Below, piece after piece: positions 4,256-5,107 of a stretch of 5,107 bases of DNA. This DNA comes from Nitrospiraceae bacterium (GTDB lineage: Bacteria; Nitrospirota; Nitrospiria; Nitrospirales; Nitrospiraceae), in NCBI GenBank assembly GCA_005793285.1, contig SXPO01000044.1, positions 1 through 5,107 of the forward strand. Direction: 5' to 3'. The position numbers and the translations under genes were made by a program. The notes below the pieces were generated by a model. It was not told where the DNA came from, did not search any database, and saw only the letters and a list, made by a program, of their open reading frames with translations. The stretch's first letter is position 1. Each line of letters opens with the position of its first letter.

Positions 4256-5107
4256 TTACGCGATCTGCTTTCGCAAATGCCCCCAGTAGGCTGTTCCGGA
4301 ATAACCGCAGGCGGCGGTGCCGGTCGTCATCGCCATGATGCGATAGACTGTGCTGCGCGGAATTTTCACCTTCACCGCAGGGTTCAGAAGATCCGGAGAA
4401 TTCATCACCAGCTTCAACGACTCGCCCCCGGAAAGAATCGGCCACATGCAGGATAGCCGGAGCCTCGTTTCATAGCGCGGGATTGCCATCGTATAGAGCC
4501 ACCCTTGGTCGAGATGCTCGGTGGCCATACGAACAAGCTTGCTCAGCACCGGCCGGAATCTTGTAAGATTCTGCTGATCCAACAAATCCCTCGGTGTGAG
4601 CCCTGCCTCGGCAAGCATCGGCTCAGGCACATAACACCGCCCCTTCTGAAGATCGTGCGCGACGTCTTTCACGATGTTCGTCAGTTGCAGGCCTTTCCCG
4701 AATCGCACGCCGACTGCCGACATCTCTCTCACGTTCCATGAGGCCAGCGCCTTCCGATGGGCACACATCAGATCCGTCCAAAACTCCCCCACACACCCGG
4801 CGACATAATACGTATAGCGGTCCAGATCATCGACGGTCTTCAGAGCCGTGAGGTCCTCAACGGTCTGTCCAGGAAAGGCGCTTAAATCCATTTCCATTCC
4901 CTGTGTGAGCGTGGTCATCAGCCGCTGAACCCGGCGTCGATCCTCCAGCGAAAAGTCCAGAAAGATCCGGAAACACTGATCCAAACGTTCCAACAGCACC
5001 CGCTCGGCTGAATGCTGCTGAAGCGGTCCGATCGCCCGCTGAATATCCTGCACCTGTCCCCACACGATCTGATCACCGACGAACTGGCCTTTCAGCTGAC
5101 TCAGAAA
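4256..5107 (-). CDS. Squalene/phytoene synthase family protein, 5' end missing
   Basis: The frame is open from the window edge to a TAA and shows 283 residues; the true start lies outside. The family condenses two prenyl diphosphates head to head (farnesyl-PP to squalene or its precursors, or geranylgeranyl-PP to phytoene). The second aspartate-rich motif is clear: QLTNIVKDVAHDLQKGRCYVP, with N144, D148 and D152 of the visible part. Upstream are GMEMDLSAF (71-79) and DLDRYTYYVAGCVGEFW (94-110), both typical of the family. The first aspartate-rich motif would lie in the missing N-terminus. After the catalytic core come IPRYETRLRLSCMWPIL and VKIPRSTVYRIM, which look more squalene-synthase-like than crtB-like to me, so a hopanoid or squalene route is favoured by inference. 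No C-terminal membrane anchor is seen. The internal GTG at 5065 is not a likely start because homology-like sequence continues upstream. Confidence 0.9.
   Translation of the reverse strand, partial: FLSQLKGQFVGDQIVWGQVQDIQRAIGPLQQHSAERVLLERLDQCFRIFLDFSLEDRRRVQRLMTTLTQGMEMDLSAFPGQTVEDLTALKTVDDLDRYTYYVAGCVGEFWTDLMCAHRKALASWNVREMSAVGVRFGKGLQLTNIVKDVAHDLQKGRCYVPEPMLAEAGLTPRDLLDQQNLTRFRPVLSKLVRMATEHLDQGWLYTMAIPRYETRLRLSCMWPILSGGESLKLVMNSPDLLNPAVKVKIPRSTVYRIMAMTTGTAACGYSGTAYWGHLRKQIA

Overview
The window is a GC-rich stretch of bacterial chromosome with short intergenic gaps. It carries housekeeping and metabolic genes and shows no sign of transposons, phage or CRISPR. The mix of an alanine dehydrogenase, a squalene/phytoene-synthase-family enzyme, a thioredoxin-like [2Fe-2S] ferredoxin and small orphan redox proteins would suit a Nitrospira-like bacterium. 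That assignment is inference from gene content and composition, not proof.

Layout. Left block, minus strand, read from right to left: alanine dehydrogenase (ald, 2399-1296), a tRNA-Pro with anticodon CGG (1256-1180), a stand-alone sigma-70 region-4 protein (1015-806), adenine phosphoribosyltransferase (apt, GTG start at 801, end 277), and the lysine/alanine-rich N-terminus of a gene that leaves the window (167-1). That last gene has its own good-looking sigma-70-type promoter at 219-247. The sigma-like gene ends four bases before apt begins, so the two are probably translationally coupled. A 23-codon leader ORF (1086-1015) may in turn be coupled to the sigma-like gene.

Middle block, plus strand: four short genes (2650-4127) read like one operon behind a candidate promoter at 2577-2606. 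They encode a CxxC...CxxC zinc-ribbon-like protein, a thioredoxin-fold [2Fe-2S] ferredoxin, a 137-aa protein I do not recognise, and a 100-aa ferredoxin whose two iron-sulfur motifs both depart from the usual pattern. The last two overlap by four bases. I read this as a small electron-transfer module of unknown role, and it is the least explained part of the window.

Right block, minus strand: a squalene/phytoene synthase family gene (5107-4256) converges on the ferredoxin operon and is cut at its 5' end by the window edge. The gap between the converging genes (4128-4255) can form a nested stem-loop. The divergent gap between ald and the plus-strand operon (2400-2649) holds promoter candidates and a possible 51-aa ORF.

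No complete new system can be demonstrated from this sequence alone. The strongest leads are the four-gene redox cassette and the sigma region-4-only protein coupled to apt.
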